Source: a virus
Reading direction: 5' to 3' (one strand)
Virus record (IMG/VR): IMGVR_UViG_3300042453_000041
Location: 1 to 31,819 of that record
DNA: 31,819 bases
In this document: one piece after another, positions 13,208-21,945 of the stretch
Position numbering within the stretch: position 1 is the stretch's first letter
How the letters are laid out: every line of letters starts with the position of its first letter
The notes under the pieces: model-generated
What the model was told of the DNA's origin: nothing
What the model saw: the letters and a program-made list of their open reading frames with translations, nothing else
Database searches by the model: none
Position numbers and translations under genes: made by a program

Positions 13208-13819
13208 TTACTGTTTGCTTTTACTCAATATATTACTTGCAATCTGCAACATACTTATGGCTTTGTTCAAGTCCTTGGGTTCTTTGTCCCACCCAACAGT
13301 GATTTGTCCAACAAACCGACCTTGCTCTGGCGGCACACTCACACGGCATCCAAAGGTAACGCCCTTCTCAATGTACCAAAGCCCGATCTCACTTTGAGCC
13401 ATCGTATATTCACTGCAAGGAATCTCATTAGCCATCAGTGCAATCACATCACGATTATTGGCTGAACTCTGGGTGAACAAACCAACATCTAAGCCATCAT
13501 GCGTTTTGTCTCTGCCCTCACGGGTATAGGCACGAAACAGAACTCTTGTCCCAAATAAAGGGTTTACTTTGAAAATGGCAATGACTGTTGCATCGGTGTT
13601 TTTAAACAAATGCGCTGCAACATCTTCTGCCCTTTCTTCTGCAATCGTTGGGAGTTTCTTGTTCTCTTTGTAGGCATCAAATAGAAAAGATTGGTTCTGC
13701 CAAACAAAGTACCCAGCAAAAGCAAACACCGCCATCAGTATCAGCGCAAACAGCTTGAATGGACTATCCACATAGGACAACACCTTGCTCAATACGTCTG
13801 ATGGCTTCTCATCACTCAT
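13208..13819 (-). CDS. Membrane-anchored hypothetical protein
   Basis: A 203-aa protein with one membrane span near residues 22-40 (LFALILMAVFAFAGYFVWQN) and a soluble domain of about 160 residues (TIAEERAEDVAAHLF, ATVIAIFKVNPLFGTRVLFR, IALMANEIPCSEY, GCRVSVPPEQGRFVGQITVG). The soluble part has an alternating helix/strand, GAF-like look, but that is only an impression. It belongs to the string of small membrane proteins between fiber genes and holin. Function unknown. Confidence 0.65.
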   Translation of the reverse strand: MSDEKPSDVLSKVLSYVDSPFKLFALILMAVFAFAGYFVWQNQSFLFDAYKENKKLPTIAEERAEDVAAHLFKNTDATVIAIFKVNPLFGTRVLFRAYTREGRDKTHDGLDVGLFTQSSANNRDVIALMANEIPCSEYTMAQSEIGLWYIEKGVTFGCRVSVPPEQGRFVGQITVGWDKEPKDLNKAISMLQIASNILSKSKQ

Positions 13820-13965
13820 AGACCAATCATTCCAAGTAACTTATTCACGATCTTGTCTGACAAATCATCAGGCAAAAACTTGAGAAATCCAAGCACCCAC
13901 CAAGCAATGCAAAGCCTGACAAATACTTTGAGGAATAGGTCAAATTGCTTTTGGTACTCATTCAC
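13816..13965 (-). CDS. Small membrane protein (49 aa)
   Basis: A 49-aa ORF starting at GTG. The start overlaps the upstream stop as GTGA and the stop overlaps the next ATG as ATGA, so it is locked into a chain of coupled genes. AAGG lies about nine bases upstream. It has one hydrophobic span (FVRLCIAWWVLGFLKFL) and a C-terminal amphipathic helix. Likely an inner-membrane protein of the lysis region; holin-like activity is conceivable but unproven. Confidence 0.65.
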   Translation of the reverse strand: MNEYQKQFDLFLKVFVRLCIAWWVLGFLKFLPDDLSDKIVNKLLGMIGL

Positions 13966-14456
13966 CGACCACACCTTGTTTTGGCACACAAATCTTGTAT
14001 TTCAGCAATGCCCCAACCAATTGCACCAAGAAGCATTACGATCACAACAACACCAACCGCCCATGCCATATATTCTTCTTCTTCTTCTTTTCTTTTCTTT
14101 TCTTCTGCCTTGGCTTGTCTGGCTAAATGAGCATCTTCAACATCCATCTGTTGCTGACGCTGCTTAATCTTTTGCCACACATCAGCACGACCAGTGGCCT
14201 GAAACAGTAACATCAATTCGGCCTCAAACCGCTTGGCCTCATCAAGTGCCATCTCAATTTGAAGTGCAGTTCCTAAGTTTGATTTGTTGCCAGATCGTTT
14301 AGCCTCAACCATTGCCTTTGTTGCAACGCTTTTAGCATCAAACATCTTGGCAATAGATGGGGCTAAACCAGCCAGATCATTTGCGACCTTGCTGGCTTTT
14401 TTGACTACGCTGATTGCACTTTGTAATCCTGCAAGCGCTGTTATGGGGTCAATCAT
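13962..14456 (-). CDS. Coiled-coil protein with C-terminal membrane anchor
   Basis: A 164-aa protein. The N-terminus (MIDPITALAGLQSAISVVKK) is a small hydrophobic/amphipathic helix. A long helical part with charged repeats follows (EAKRFEAELMLLFQATGRAD, then a Glu/Lys-rich stretch). One membrane span (WAVGVVVIVMLLGAIGWGI) lies close to the C-terminus. The ATG at 14456 is chosen because it overlaps the upstream gene stop as ATGA; an in-frame ATG at 14477 has no ribosome site. Similar proteins occur in podophage genomes, with unknown function. Confidence 0.72.
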   Translation of the reverse strand: MIDPITALAGLQSAISVVKKASKVANDLAGLAPSIAKMFDAKSVATKAMVEAKRSGNKSNLGTALQIEMALDEAKRFEAELMLLFQATGRADVWQKIKQRQQQMDVEDAHLARQAKAEEKKRKEEEEEYMAWAVGVVVIVMLLGAIGWGIAEIQDLCAKTRCGR

Positions 14457-14596
14457 TTCCTTACAACCTTTACCCATTCAAGGCAAACAACCTTCCGGTT
14501 GTAAACATCACCTGTCCACGCCCACCTCACACAACGGTACTCGACTTTTTCTGAAGTTCCTGTTAACAGAAACAATGGCAAAAGAAGCCAAAGCAT
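14453..14596 (-). CDS. Small secreted or membrane protein (47 aa)
   Basis: A 47-aa ORF with a hydrophobic N-terminus (MLWLLLPLFLLTGTS) that looks like a signal peptide, then a compact domain with two Cys (Cys22 and Cys38) and YRCVRWAWTGDVYNRKVVCL. The pattern recurs in small podophage proteins as I remember them, some of them lipoproteins; here no lipobox Cys is seen. The stop overlaps the following ATG (ATGA). A spanin-like or periplasmic role is possible but not shown. Confidence 0.65.
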   Translation of the reverse strand: MLWLLLPLFLLTGTSEKVEYRCVRWAWTGDVYNRKVVCLEWVKVVRK

Positions 14597-14603
14597 CCAT
14601 TGC

Positions 14604-14801
14604 TCACAAGCCTATGATTTTTTTGACCAACTCGCCAGCAAAGCCTGGCCCGAGCAACACAGCCGCAATCACCACATAAAGCAAATACTCAATGCGGGTC
14701 ATGCGCTGTGAACCTGATGCAAACGACTTCTCAATGGCGGTGTACCTCTCAGCACAAACCGCCTCGTGAACCGCCAGCCGTGTGTCGGTATCCTCAAGCA
14801 T
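14604..14801 (-). CDS. Small single-span membrane protein
   Basis: A 65-aa protein with a charged N-terminal half (HEAVCAERYTAIEKSFASGS) and a C-terminal membrane span (YLLYVVIAAVLLGPGFAGEL). This N-out/C-in or reverse topology is common in accessory holins and similar podophage proteins. Its ATG shares one base with the upstream stop (TAATG). Function unknown. Confidence 0.68.
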   Translation of the reverse strand: MLEDTDTRLAVHEAVCAERYTAIEKSFASGSQRMTRIEYLLYVVIAAVLLGPGFAGELVKKIIGL

Positions 14802-15154
14802 TACATACCTTCGCCCTGTACGATGTAAACCGTAGAGGCTGAAGAGGCCAATCCACTGAAGAAAGATTCACGCCCAAAGCGCAAGACTTCAACAGCGCCA
14901 GGCACTAGAACAATAGCTGATGATGGTGTACCCGCAACAGGAGCAACAGCATTTGCAGTGGCAATTGCAGCAGTACTTCCAACGCCCAAAAATACCGTGT
15001 TGGCACTTGAGTTGATGATGCGATATTGCCCTGTGCCTTGACCATCAAAGCGTGAATCAACCAGAGCCTGAACGCCAGTAGATGCAGAAGCAGCCGCAGG
15101 GATGACAACTGTATTGCCAAGGGGTGCAAATGCAATTTGACTATTTTGTGCCAT
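14801..15154 (-). CDS. Putative virion accessory protein
   Basis: A 117-aa Ala/Val/Thr-rich, probably beta-structured protein (QIAFAPLGNTVVIPAAASAS, GQYRIINSSANTVFLGVGS, VLRFGRESFFSGLAS). Such proteins are frequent beside phage fiber genes and are often found in virions; no exact role is known. The ATG at 15154 has AAGGAG eight bases upstream, so a longer frame open to 15196 is not used. Confidence 0.65.
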   Translation of the reverse strand: MAQNSQIAFAPLGNTVVIPAAASASTGVQALVDSRFDGQGTGQYRIINSSANTVFLGVGSTAAIATANAVAPVAGTPSSAIVLVPGAVEVLRFGRESFFSGLASSASTVYIVQGEGM

Positions 15155-15155
15155 A

Positions 15156-15401
15156 TTAGACTCCTTGTGCAGCAATAGCTGCTTGGTAAGACGCAATTAC
15201 TGCGGGTGTATGAATAGATGCGGCAATTGCTTGCACTTTGGCATCTTCAGCACTTACGTCAGCACCAGGCACGACAATGTGACGGTGGAACTTGCTACTA
15301 ATTTCAACGCCATCTTCTTTGATAGCGGTCTTGGTGCGAACTTGAATTGAGCCGTTTTCAATGACTTCAATAAGATCGACAGATACAATTTTTTCTAGCA
15401 T
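15156..15401 (-). CDS. Hypothetical protein
   Basis: An 81-aa protein (VSVDLIEVIENGSIQVRTKT, HIVVPGADVSAEDAKVQAIA) that has a strand-rich N-terminal part naming a parameter-like beta unit and a helical C-terminus. Proteins of this look are common just after tail-fiber genes. AAGGAAAAATC precedes the ATG. Function unknown. Confidence 0.68.
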   Translation of the reverse strand: MLEKIVSVDLIEVIENGSIQVRTKTAIKEDGVEISSKFHRHIVVPGADVSAEDAKVQAIAASIHTPAVIASYQAAIAAQGV

Positions 15402-15449
15402 GATTTTTCCTTGTTTCCAACCTAACCATCCAGTTAAGCATTAAGGTTT

Positions 15450-15466
15450 CCAGTTATCCGAACTGG
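15450..15466. other. Short hairpin after tailspike gene
   Basis: CCAGTT-ATCCG-AACTGG forms a perfect 6-bp stem in the 71-bp gap downstream of the tailspike gene. No T-run follows on the minus strand, so it is at most a weak terminator or an mRNA end protector. Confidence 0.35.
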
Positions 15467-15472
15467 TACGGG

Positions 15473-17242
15473 TTAAATATTTGCAAGTGCAGTAACAGTT
15501 CCAGAAACTTTTTTAACTGAAGAATTTCTTAAATCAGGCGTTGCTAAAGTTATTGCTGTTGCTGTAGGTTGTACAAATGTGCAAGCTGACACTATTACAT
15601 AGTCAGAAGAACGCCCAAAAAATCCTTGCGCTGTAGGTGTCGCTGCGGTATCAAATTCAATTGTTGAATTGATCATAGTAAAAGGTTGAGCATTTGTTGT
15701 GTAAACAGTTGCATTTTTTACTGTTGAATTTGATAACTCAATCAAACTTAACGCTCCACTATTGTTTAATTTTGTTCCATTAGAAGTTGAAAACGCAACA
15801 ACATCAGAATTTCTAATTCTAATAGTTTGCGTCAAGCTATCTACAATAGTCAACGAAGCTATGGCAAAGGTATAGTTAAATCTGCATCTATCAACAACTG
15901 TTTCACCTGTTGCTGAACCATCCATGTACAAACCACAATTATTAAATACTGAATCTTGTATTCTTAATTGGGTTGACCCTCTTGAAACAAAAGACACTTT
16001 AAAGTCTTGACTTGTGCCAGGGTTAAAGCCATTAAAAGTACAGCTATCAAAAATTTGAAATGTGCTTCCAAAAAACAAATAATTAGCCCCAGGGCCGCCT
16101 ACTACATTGTTAAATGTGCAGTTATAAAATGCCGTTGTTGTTCCACCGCATTGAAAATTATCTTTGCTAAAGTCATCAAAAAAGCAATTGTAATAAGTTC
16201 CATCTATGCGATTTGCAGAAACTGGTGCGTAGTAACTATCATAAACATCAACTATAAAATTGCTTGAGCCGACATCGCACATGGCAAAGCCATTTATGCC
16301 GTTGTAATCGCCAGAAACCAATGGCCTCCAAGAGCAAGTGTCAGCACGAACTCTAAAATATTGGCCAAACCCACCAACCAATGCCCAACCATTGATTGCT
16401 GTGACATTTGAAACAGTTACGTCTGCGTATGCCGTAAGTTCAACGTGAACAACAATTGAAAAACCATCAAAATAACAGTTGTCAACAAAGCCCGAAAATG
16501 CTGGAGTTACGCCATTACCAAGTTCAAACACCACACCCGCACGACCTAAATTGTGAGGATAGCCACCAGCGTAAGGCGTTGTAGGATAGCCAATAAAAGT
16601 TGAATCTGTTACTCGATAAACAGCACCATTAGGGATATCATAAAACTGTACCGCATCGCCAGCACTACTTGCACCATCATCTAAAGGTGTGTGACCACCA
16701 ACCTTCTTCATGTAGCAGTTGGTGACGTTGACATACCAACAAGTCAAAAACTTAAAAGTTGATGAAAAGAAAAAGTTTTCGGCTCTGCAATTTTCTATGT
16801 TTGCAACACCAACTCTTACATCAATTGCATTTGACCCAATTCCAACAGCACTTGTCCAGTTCTGGGGCTGAACGCTTGCATCAAAATTTAAGTTGTAAAT
16901 GTTCAGCGTTGTTGTTTGTGTCAAAGCTGTACTTGAAGTAACTTGAATTAAATTAAATCCATTACCTGCTGTTGCGTTGGCGGTTAATTGTTTGATCAAT
17001 GCGCCATTTCCAAAAATGGTCAGAGTTTTATTGTTAGGAATGGAAACTTGAACTTGATTCACGTTTACCATATAAGTTGAACCAGCCGAAAACGCAACAG
17101 GCCGACCAGAACTAATACCCGCTTGAAATGCTGCAACGATAGCAGCAGAATCATTAGCAACTCCATTTCCTAAAGCGCCAAAGTCATCAACATTCAGAGG
17201 CATCCCCTGAATCATTGAAAACGATACTTTTGTCAGACTCAT
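15473..17242 (-). CDS. Tailspike, right-handed beta-helix
   Basis: A 589-aa receptor-binding protein. Residues 15-60 (LNVDDFGALGNGVANDSAAI) are the start of the pectate-lyase-3-type beta-helix seen in many tailspikes. The following 450 residues are Asn/Ser/Thr/Val-rich with repeated short strands (TVSNVTAINGW, YNCTFNNVVGG, IFDSCTFNGFNPG), as in a solenoid. It may bind or cut host surface polysaccharide; active-site acids cannot be assigned by eye. It lacks the P22 head-binding domain, which is encoded by a separate gene at 17812-18297. DNA here is clearly AT-richer than the neighbours (28-32% GC in two sampled 60-base lines, against 42-50% in the coat and portal genes). Confidence 0.85.
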   Translation of the reverse strand: MSLTKVSFSMIQGMPLNVDDFGALGNGVANDSAAIVAAFQAGISSGRPVAFSAGSTYMVNVNQVQVSIPNNKTLTIFGNGALIKQLTANATAGNGFNLIQVTSSTALTQTTTLNIYNLNFDASVQPQNWTSAVGIGSNAIDVRVGVANIENCRAENFFFSSTFKFLTCWYVNVTNCYMKKVGGHTPLDDGASSAGDAVQFYDIPNGAVYRVTDSTFIGYPTTPYAGGYPHNLGRAGVVFELGNGVTPAFSGFVDNCYFDGFSIVVHVELTAYADVTVSNVTAINGWALVGGFGQYFRVRADTCSWRPLVSGDYNGINGFAMCDVGSSNFIVDVYDSYYAPVSANRIDGTYYNCFFDDFSKDNFQCGGTTTAFYNCTFNNVVGGPGANYLFFGSTFQIFDSCTFNGFNPGTSQDFKVSFVSRGSTQLRIQDSVFNNCGLYMDGSATGETVVDRCRFNYTFAIASLTIVDSLTQTIRIRNSDVVAFSTSNGTKLNNSGALSLIELSNSTVKNATVYTTNAQPFTMINSTIEFDTAATPTAQGFFGRSSDYVIVSACTFVQPTATAITLATPDLRNSSVKKVSGTVTALANI

Positions 17243-17251
17243 AACTACTCC

Positions 17252-17800
17252 TTAAGCAGCGCGGTATTGGAAAGAAATCTGCAACGAAGATGAGTTCCCA
17301 AAGTTGGCATCAGTTACTGCGTTGTTTCCACCAAGATTGGTTATTTGACGCAATTTTATGTAGGTGAATATTTTTTCCACCGTACCAACCATTTGGTTTA
17401 CAAATGTAATGGCAGTTGCATCGACTGCGGAAGGCGATTGGTTTCCATCGCCAGCAGCATTTGCAAATGGCAGTCCAGCAATCGTTGCGTCTCCAGTGGC
17501 CGAGCCTTTGCTCGACAAAAGAATCCAGCAAGTTCCAGAAACAATGTTTCCAGTTTTAGTATAAAAACCATTGTTCAAAACGTAAGCTATACCTGTACTT
17601 GCGCCACCAAATTGGAGGATAGGTGTCCAAGTACCTTCTTCATAGTCAGCCAACAACTCGCTTGTGCCTGTGCCTGGTGTTGCAGAAAAGTCGATGCCTT
17701 TGCCAGATGTGCCGATGATTAAGTTACCATTAGACAGCGTGACATTACCGCTAAAAGTTGGACTAATAAAACCGTTAATTGCTGATACTGTTTTTAACAT
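17252..17800 (-). CDS. Tail fiber-like protein
   Basis: A 182-aa protein beginning with a repetitive fiber-like segment (FSGNVTLSNGNLIIGTSGKG). It continues with LADYEEGTWTPILQFGGAST, a start motif of a beta-rich domain that recurs at the ends of phage tail fibers and may bind carbohydrate. AAGGAG precedes the ATG. It lies between the head-binding protein and the tailspike, so the three may form one receptor-binding apparatus. Confidence 0.75.
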   Translation of the reverse strand: MLKTVSAINGFISPTFSGNVTLSNGNLIIGTSGKGIDFSATPGTGTSELLADYEEGTWTPILQFGGASTGIAYVLNNGFYTKTGNIVSGTCWILLSSKGSATGDATIAGLPFANAAGDGNQSPSAVDATAITFVNQMVGTVEKIFTYIKLRQITNLGGNNAVTDANFGNSSSLQISFQYRAA

Positions 17801-17811
17801 TCTGGTTCTCC

Positions 17812-18297
17812 TTAGAACACGAATTCAATGATAGATGTTAATGGTGGTGCTTCTGTGAATGTAACATTACCATTCGCAAATGCGTAAGTGTTTTGATTCT
17901 GGTACACGCCATTGATATAAATTGCCACGGGTCTTGATGTGACTGAATAAATAGTTTGTGTGCCTGTGCCAGTTGCATTTGTCACAGCAAAGCCACCACC
18001 AAAAGCATTGTCATTCAGCGAGGTATAGACCACCGTGGCGTTCTTGTTCTGTACTTGGATGGAGTAATCGCTTGCGGTGTAAATTCGGCTTGGTGTGCCT
18101 TGGTAGACAGGATAACCCCCACTAGTGCGAATCGGCTGGACAGCAGTAATCGTTTTTGCTGAATCCCAATAGGCAACAATCGGGTTTGTAATTGGGTTTA
18201 GGTTAACCGTGCCAATCCAGATGTAACCATCATCAAGCGGCTGTCCATCAGCATCAGCAAATGCTGGATATGGTGGTTGAACTGATAGTGCTGACAT
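17812..18297 (-). CDS. P22 tailspike-type head-binding protein
   Basis: A 161-aa protein. Residues 8-90 (ADADGQPLDDGYIWIGTVNL, then PIRTSGGYPVYQGTPSRIYT) match the N-terminal head-binding domain of P22-like tailspikes. The C-terminal part (RPVAIYINGVYQNQNTYAFA) resembles a small beta domain of other fibers. Unlike in P22 it is not fused to the receptor-binding beta-helix, so it probably works as an adaptor joining the virion to the fiber and spike encoded next. AGGAG precedes the ATG. Confidence 0.82.
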   Translation of the reverse strand: MSALSVQPPYPAFADADGQPLDDGYIWIGTVNLNPITNPIVAYWDSAKTITAVQPIRTSGGYPVYQGTPSRIYTASDYSIQVQNKNATVVYTSLNDNAFGGGFAVTNATGTGTQTIYSVTSRPVAIYINGVYQNQNTYAFANGNVTFTEAPPLTSIIEFVF

Positions 18298-18313
18298 TTA
18301 TTTATTCTCCTGT

Positions 18314-20524
18314 TTAGGGTTGACCAGCTTTACGCTTGAGCAGCTCTTCCATTGCTTTAACTGCGTTCTCTTTGTTAATGCCACGCAATTCTTCAGCCTT
18401 TTCAGCCAACAATTCTAATGCTCGTCTTGCTGCTCCACCTCTAGCTATGTCAACGCCAGTTTGCATGGCTTCAGCAACTTGACCCTTTAGGGAGGTCTGG
18501 GCGGCTGCACCAAACATACGATCAAGTTCATTGACAAAAATAAGCTGATTCACAATGTCATCATCTAACTTCAGGCCATATTTTGTCGATGTGCTATTGG
18601 CTTGGTCAAGTGCGTCAATCAAATTTGCTCGTGTGCCATAGTTGCTGGTCAACTTACGCATTGCTGTGCCAAGTTGCTTATTTGCGTTTGCTGAATCAAA
18701 ATCAATGTTTGTGCCAGCGGCTTTTTGCAAGTCATCAAGCGCAGTGATGGTATCTGAATACTTCTCATTGGCGGCTCTGTACTCAGGGAAACTATCACCA
18801 AGAGTTGTGTTCAAATTTCTACGCAAGTTCTTTAACGTGCGTTCAGCTTGTGCAGTCAACGGATTGGCAAGACTTCTTTTGCCAAAATCAACTTGAGTAT
18901 CAATAAATCGCTTGGCTGTATGAACGCCATAAGCATCAGGAGCTTTAACAGTACTCAAACGCTCTAGAACCATGTTTAAGACACGTTGAGCCTGTCTGTC
19001 TCCCTGTATGTCAGAACCTTGCAAATTGGCCTTGGCGACCCCGTTTGCGTCAAGTTCAACCTTCACGCCCAAAGCACCAAGATCATCAAGAAACGTATTT
19101 ACGGCAGGGTCAAAATCAACTCTTTGACCACGCAATTGAGCATTCGCAATTTTGTTTATATCAGCACCAGCTTGTTTGTTGGCACTTGACAAGAATTGAA
19201 TTCTTGAATCAACAGTATCACCAAGAATGTCTGCTGGCCTGTTAATGGCTCTAAACTTTTCGCTCTTTTCGCCCATCTTAAACATATTGAGCATCTTGGT
19301 CATGGCCTGACGATCTTTGTCAGAGGAAGCCTTGATGCTGGCAATCGTGCCATCTTTCCAACCCTGCTTGATAGCATCCACCGCTTGATTATCAGGAACA
19401 GCTTGTGTACCTGAAAGACGGAAATTGACCACCTCAATAGAGTCTGGGCTTTGCTCGATCTGCTTTCTAATATTCTGCTGATCTTGTGGTGATATTTTTT
19501 CACCAACAGTTGCCTTGATGCTCTGTAAAGATTCTGTGATCGTTGGCTCGGTTGGCACTTCTTTTCCGGCACGTAATTGTTGAATCGTTGTAGGTTCAAC
19601 TCTTTGACGAATACCAGCTCCTGCTGGTGCAATCTGCCTTGCCACTTGCTGAGTCACCGCCCTAGTTGCCGCTGGTATAGATGGAACAAAAGCACCGCCA
19701 ACGGTTGCCGCAATCTGCCCAGCAGTGCCAGCACCAGCTTCTTTCGCAAGGCCACCAGCAGCAGCCGCAGTGCCACCACTAATTGTTTGAAGTGCTGGTG
19801 TTGTTGCCAACAATCTACCAACTTCACGGGTAACTGGACTTGTTGCAGCAGCTTCTACGGCTTTACCCACAGCAACACCACCAAGTCCACCACTTGCACC
19901 AGCCGCTGTCGTTTGCATGATGCGTTCTGCCGCAGTGCGAGGTTCAGCCACGCCAACACGGGTCAGCAAGTCTGCCATCGCATCGGTTGGCAATGTGTAT
20001 TTTGTACCAAATAAACTATTCACCGAACCAACAATAGGGTCGCCAAGTAATCCTGCAAGAGTAGCAGCGCCAGCCCCTGCAATAGCGCCTGGTATCGCAC
20101 CAACACCAGCAAATGGCGCACCCATAGCAGCACCTAAAGCCGCACCAGCCGCAGGCAGAGCCAAACCCCTTGTGGCTGCACCAGCTAGTCCAGTTGCGGT
20201 TGTTGATGGCACTGCAACAGTTCCACCCAATTGAGCCGCAAGTGCCGCAAGGTCTTCTGTTTTAGCAGGTTCTGGGGCTGCTTGAGTTGCTTGGACTGTC
20301 GGAGTCAACCAAGCATTCAATGTTTCATCAAAGTAAGAGCCTGATGGTTTTACATCTGCTTGTTTTACCGAGAGTAATTGAAAACCTGCTGGCGGTGTAA
20401 TTGTGCTTGCTTTTGAACTTTCGGCAAAAATAGGCACACCACCTACCTCTACACGTAAAGTCTCAGCAGGCGACTGAACCGAGCCACCCAATTGTTTTGC
20501 TAGTGCTTCAAGTTCTGTTGCCAT
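18314..20524 (-). CDS. DNA ejection protein, gp16 position
   Basis: A 736-aa internal virion protein at the position of P22 gp16 (609 aa). Two copies of a short unit, LEALAKQLGGSV (residues 5-16) and LAALAAQLGGTV (92-103), flank a variable linker. A long Gly/Ala-rich zipper region (about 115-300, for example ALGAAMGAPFAGVGAIPGAI) could enter membranes. The remainder is helical and charged. P22 gp16 is ejected ahead of DNA and helps it cross the host membranes. Sequence alone does not prove homology; the call rests on order, size and composition. It shares one base with the upstream stop (TAATG). Confidence 0.72.
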   Translation of the reverse strand: MATELEALAKQLGGSVQSPAETLRVEVGGVPIFAESSKASTITPPAGFQLLSVKQADVKPSGSYFDETLNAWLTPTVQATQAAPEPAKTEDLAALAAQLGGTVAVPSTTATGLAGAATRGLALPAAGAALGAAMGAPFAGVGAIPGAIAGAGAATLAGLLGDPIVGSVNSLFGTKYTLPTDAMADLLTRVGVAEPRTAAERIMQTTAAGASGGLGGVAVGKAVEAAATSPVTREVGRLLATTPALQTISGGTAAAAGGLAKEAGAGTAGQIAATVGGAFVPSIPAATRAVTQQVARQIAPAGAGIRQRVEPTTIQQLRAGKEVPTEPTITESLQSIKATVGEKISPQDQQNIRKQIEQSPDSIEVVNFRLSGTQAVPDNQAVDAIKQGWKDGTIASIKASSDKDRQAMTKMLNMFKMGEKSEKFRAINRPADILGDTVDSRIQFLSSANKQAGADINKIANAQLRGQRVDFDPAVNTFLDDLGALGVKVELDANGVAKANLQGSDIQGDRQAQRVLNMVLERLSTVKAPDAYGVHTAKRFIDTQVDFGKRSLANPLTAQAERTLKNLRRNLNTTLGDSFPEYRAANEKYSDTITALDDLQKAAGTNIDFDSANANKQLGTAMRKLTSNYGTRANLIDALDQANSTSTKYGLKLDDDIVNQLIFVNELDRMFGAAAQTSLKGQVAEAMQTGVDIARGGAARRALELLAEKAEELRGINKENAVKAMEELLKRKAGQP

Positions 20525-21936
20525 TATCTAGTCCCTGCGGCTCTGCGGTAAGCATCAGAATTTTTAAAAGCATCAGCTGCCGCTTTTGTTGGGAAATTGT
20601 AAGTAGTTCCGCCTACCGATACATTTAACTCACTTGCTGGCACATCTAATGGAGGCGCTTGAACGCCATATTTAAGGGCTATGTTTTCTCGTACTTTTGT
20701 AAGTAAACGCACAGCTTCTTTGACATTTTCTTCTAATCTTGCAGGCGATTGTTTAAGGCTTAAAGTTTGCAAAGATGCTTGCAATTTATCACCTTCTTTT
20801 TCAGACAAACTACCAGTTCCTTTAATTTTTGGAATCTGAGCAATAAATGCTTGTGAACCAAGTGCCTCTACAAGTGCTTCAAAGTCAGCAACATCAGCAC
20901 TTAAAGTTGGCAGTCTTGAAGCCACTGGCCCAGTTGCTGATTTGATAACATCTTTTGGCGTTTGTAAAATTCTTACTGCTGTATTCAAAAAATTATCAAT
21001 ATCTGCCGATTGATTGGCAACTGTTGCTTTTTGATCTCTATCAGCAGCATCACGTTTTTCTTTTGCATCATCAATTTTTTGCCGTAATTCTTCACGCTTA
21101 ATAACGTTTGTTTCTCTTGCTATCGCTGCATTTAATGCGGCAATACGTGCGTTCTCTTTAGCGATGATGATATCTTCATTAGTCTTGCGTAAAGTTGCTG
21201 CTTGTTGTTGCACCTCTAATACAGTTTTAGCTCTAGCAAACTCAGCTTCGACTTGCGCTTTTTGTGCTTGCGCTTCTGCTAGTGCAGCATCAGCTTTTGC
21301 TTTCTCTGGAGCATTAGTAGCTGTGGCTTGTGCTGTGGTTGCTTTAGCGACCGCTTCATCAGCTTTAGCTATTGCTTCTTTTAATACACTTGGTTCAAGT
21401 CTTTGTTTTTCTAAAGATGTAACAACTTTGCCAAATTTTTCTGGGTTAAGCAAAGTTAAAGAAAAATTTGTTTGCGCTTGTGCTTTTTTGATGCGGTCTG
21501 GGTCATCGGTATTTGACAGAATTTGTTGTATCTGATCGTAAACCGTTGTGGGCAAATTTGAGTTTTTTCTTGCTTCGATTGTTTTATTAAGAATATTCAG
21601 CGCAGCATCTGGATTTTTGTTTTCGAGTGAAACAGCTATATCTCTGCCAATATTAAATTCGGCATCTTGTTGTTCTTGGGTAAATCGACTTGCAACATCT
21701 TTTACCGCTTCTCTTTGTTGAGGGTATTTCAATGAAAAATCATTAAATGCCTTCATAGATGGGTTGTCTAATACTGCTTGCAAATCAGTCGCATAAGCCT
21801 TTTTGACTTCTTCTGCTTGAGTGCGTTTTTGACGCTCTGCTAAAACTTGACCTAATTCTGCAAATTGCTGACCAATGTTAACCTGCGGAATCATTCCAGC
21901 ATAGTTGATTGGTTGTTGTAATGGATTGATAGCCAT
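20524..21936 (-). CDS. DNA ejection protein, gp20 position
   Basis: A 470-aa protein, nearly the size of P22 gp20 (471 aa) and in the same place. The N-terminus (NPLQQPINYAGMIPQVNIGQ) is followed by long Ala/Glu/Lys/Gln helices (about 100-290), probably coiled coils, and a compact C-terminal segment with VGGTTYNFPTKAAADAFKNS. It should be packed in the head and leave before the DNA. Its DNA is AT-rich compared with the gp16-position gene. Confidence 0.72.
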   Translation of the reverse strand: MAINPLQQPINYAGMIPQVNIGQQFAELGQVLAERQKRTQAEEVKKAYATDLQAVLDNPSMKAFNDFSLKYPQQREAVKDVASRFTQEQQDAEFNIGRDIAVSLENKNPDAALNILNKTIEARKNSNLPTTVYDQIQQILSNTDDPDRIKKAQAQTNFSLTLLNPEKFGKVVTSLEKQRLEPSVLKEAIAKADEAVAKATTAQATATNAPEKAKADAALAEAQAQKAQVEAEFARAKTVLEVQQQAATLRKTNEDIIIAKENARIAALNAAIARETNVIKREELRQKIDDAKEKRDAADRDQKATVANQSADIDNFLNTAVRILQTPKDVIKSATGPVASRLPTLSADVADFEALVEALGSQAFIAQIPKIKGTGSLSEKEGDKLQASLQTLSLKQSPARLEENVKEAVRLLTKVRENIALKYGVQAPPLDVPASELNVSVGGTTYNFPTKAAADAFKNSDAYRRAAGTR

Positions 21937-21945
21937 ATCAGTACC

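Noticed and set aside
12978-13397. Open frame of 139 aa on the + strand with hydrophobic stretches
   Set aside because: Antisense to holin and the neighbouring membrane gene; hydrophobicity follows from the complementary sequence.
19577-20014. Open frame of 145 aa on the + strand
   Set aside because: It lies opposite the Gly/Ala-rich part of the ejection protein; its Cys/Ser/Thr-rich sequence is a typical antisense artefact.
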